Shown here piece after piece: positions 14,947 through 14,974 of a stretch of DNA of 14,974 nt. Position 1 is the first letter of the stretch. Each line of letters opens with the position of its first letter. The notes beneath the pieces were generated by a model. It made no database searches. It was not told where the DNA came from and saw only the letters and a program-made list of their open reading frames with translations. The DNA is from Desulfobulbus sp. (GTDB taxonomy: Bacteria; Desulfobacterota; Desulfobulbia; Desulfobulbales; Desulfobulbaceae): assembly GCA_028684915.1 (NCBI GenBank), contig JAQUEZ010000150.1, positions 1 through 14,974 on the forward strand. Direction: 5' to 3'. The translations under genes and the position numbers were made by a program.

Positions 14947-14974
14947 TTATCGTTCCAACACCTCGACCAAGGTG
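14947..14974 (-). CDS. C-terminal end of a minus-strand gene, off the window
   Basis: Only the last eight codons and stop are visible: TLVEVLER followed by TAA at 14949-14947. The peptide is too short to name. The support is contextual: without the inserted element, this stop would sit 3 nt from the stop of the channel gene, a normal convergent arrangement. The partial frame is open to the window edge. Confidence 0.35.

Overview
The window looks like a chromosomal stretch of a mid-to-high-GC Gram-negative bacterium. The mix of proteins suggests a flagellated sulfur-metabolising Desulfobacterota member of the Desulfobulbales type: a stand-alone FlhB C-terminal paralogue, a small BFD-like [2Fe-2S] protein, a DsrE-like protein, a YejF-type ATPase and an MscK/MscM-type channel. 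This placement is inference; there is no rRNA or other taxonomic marker here.

Layout. Positions 1-719 hold no intact gene. They contain an attC-like hairpin, a broken IS1182-type transposase remnant and a (CTTT)7 microsatellite. Positions 720-5599 are a minus-strand block: FlhB-like protein, BFD-like ferredoxin, uvrC, a 109-residue hypothetical protein and a HerA/YjgR-like DUF853 ATPase. Two gene-poor gaps in or beside this block (1308-1632 and 5600-6063) carry copies of one dispersed inverted-repeat family, core TTGATGGnnTCGTAAAAA. A small cysteine-rich plus-strand ORF (6064-6303) follows. Then come two minus-strand genes read as one unit: a YejF-like double ATPase and, 2 nt after it, a DsrE-family protein. 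A divergent intergenic region (8394-8608) separates them from a tightly packed plus-strand run: polar amino-acid ABC permease, its ATPase (ATGA overlap), a 70-residue hypothetical ORF that fills the gap exactly, an AEC-family permease (ATGA overlap) and a 1162-residue mechanosensitive channel (2 nt gap).

At the right end, directly behind the channel gene's stop codon, is a 153-bp element with about 16-bp terminal inverted repeats (5'-GTAA type) and perfect 8-bp direct repeats. It reads as a MITE with IS66-like ends. It sits exactly between two convergent stop codons; the second belongs to a minus-strand gene running off the window.

How the genes work together: the plus-strand run is a membrane transport/osmotic cluster (amino-acid import, organic-anion or amino-acid permease, tension-gated channel) without its own substrate-binding protein. 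The yejF-dsrE pair is an ABC ATPase without its YejABE partners. The most interesting material is the short repeated and mobile DNA: three unrelated kinds of non-autonomous element in 15 kb, one of which has duplicated the stop codons of both its neighbours.
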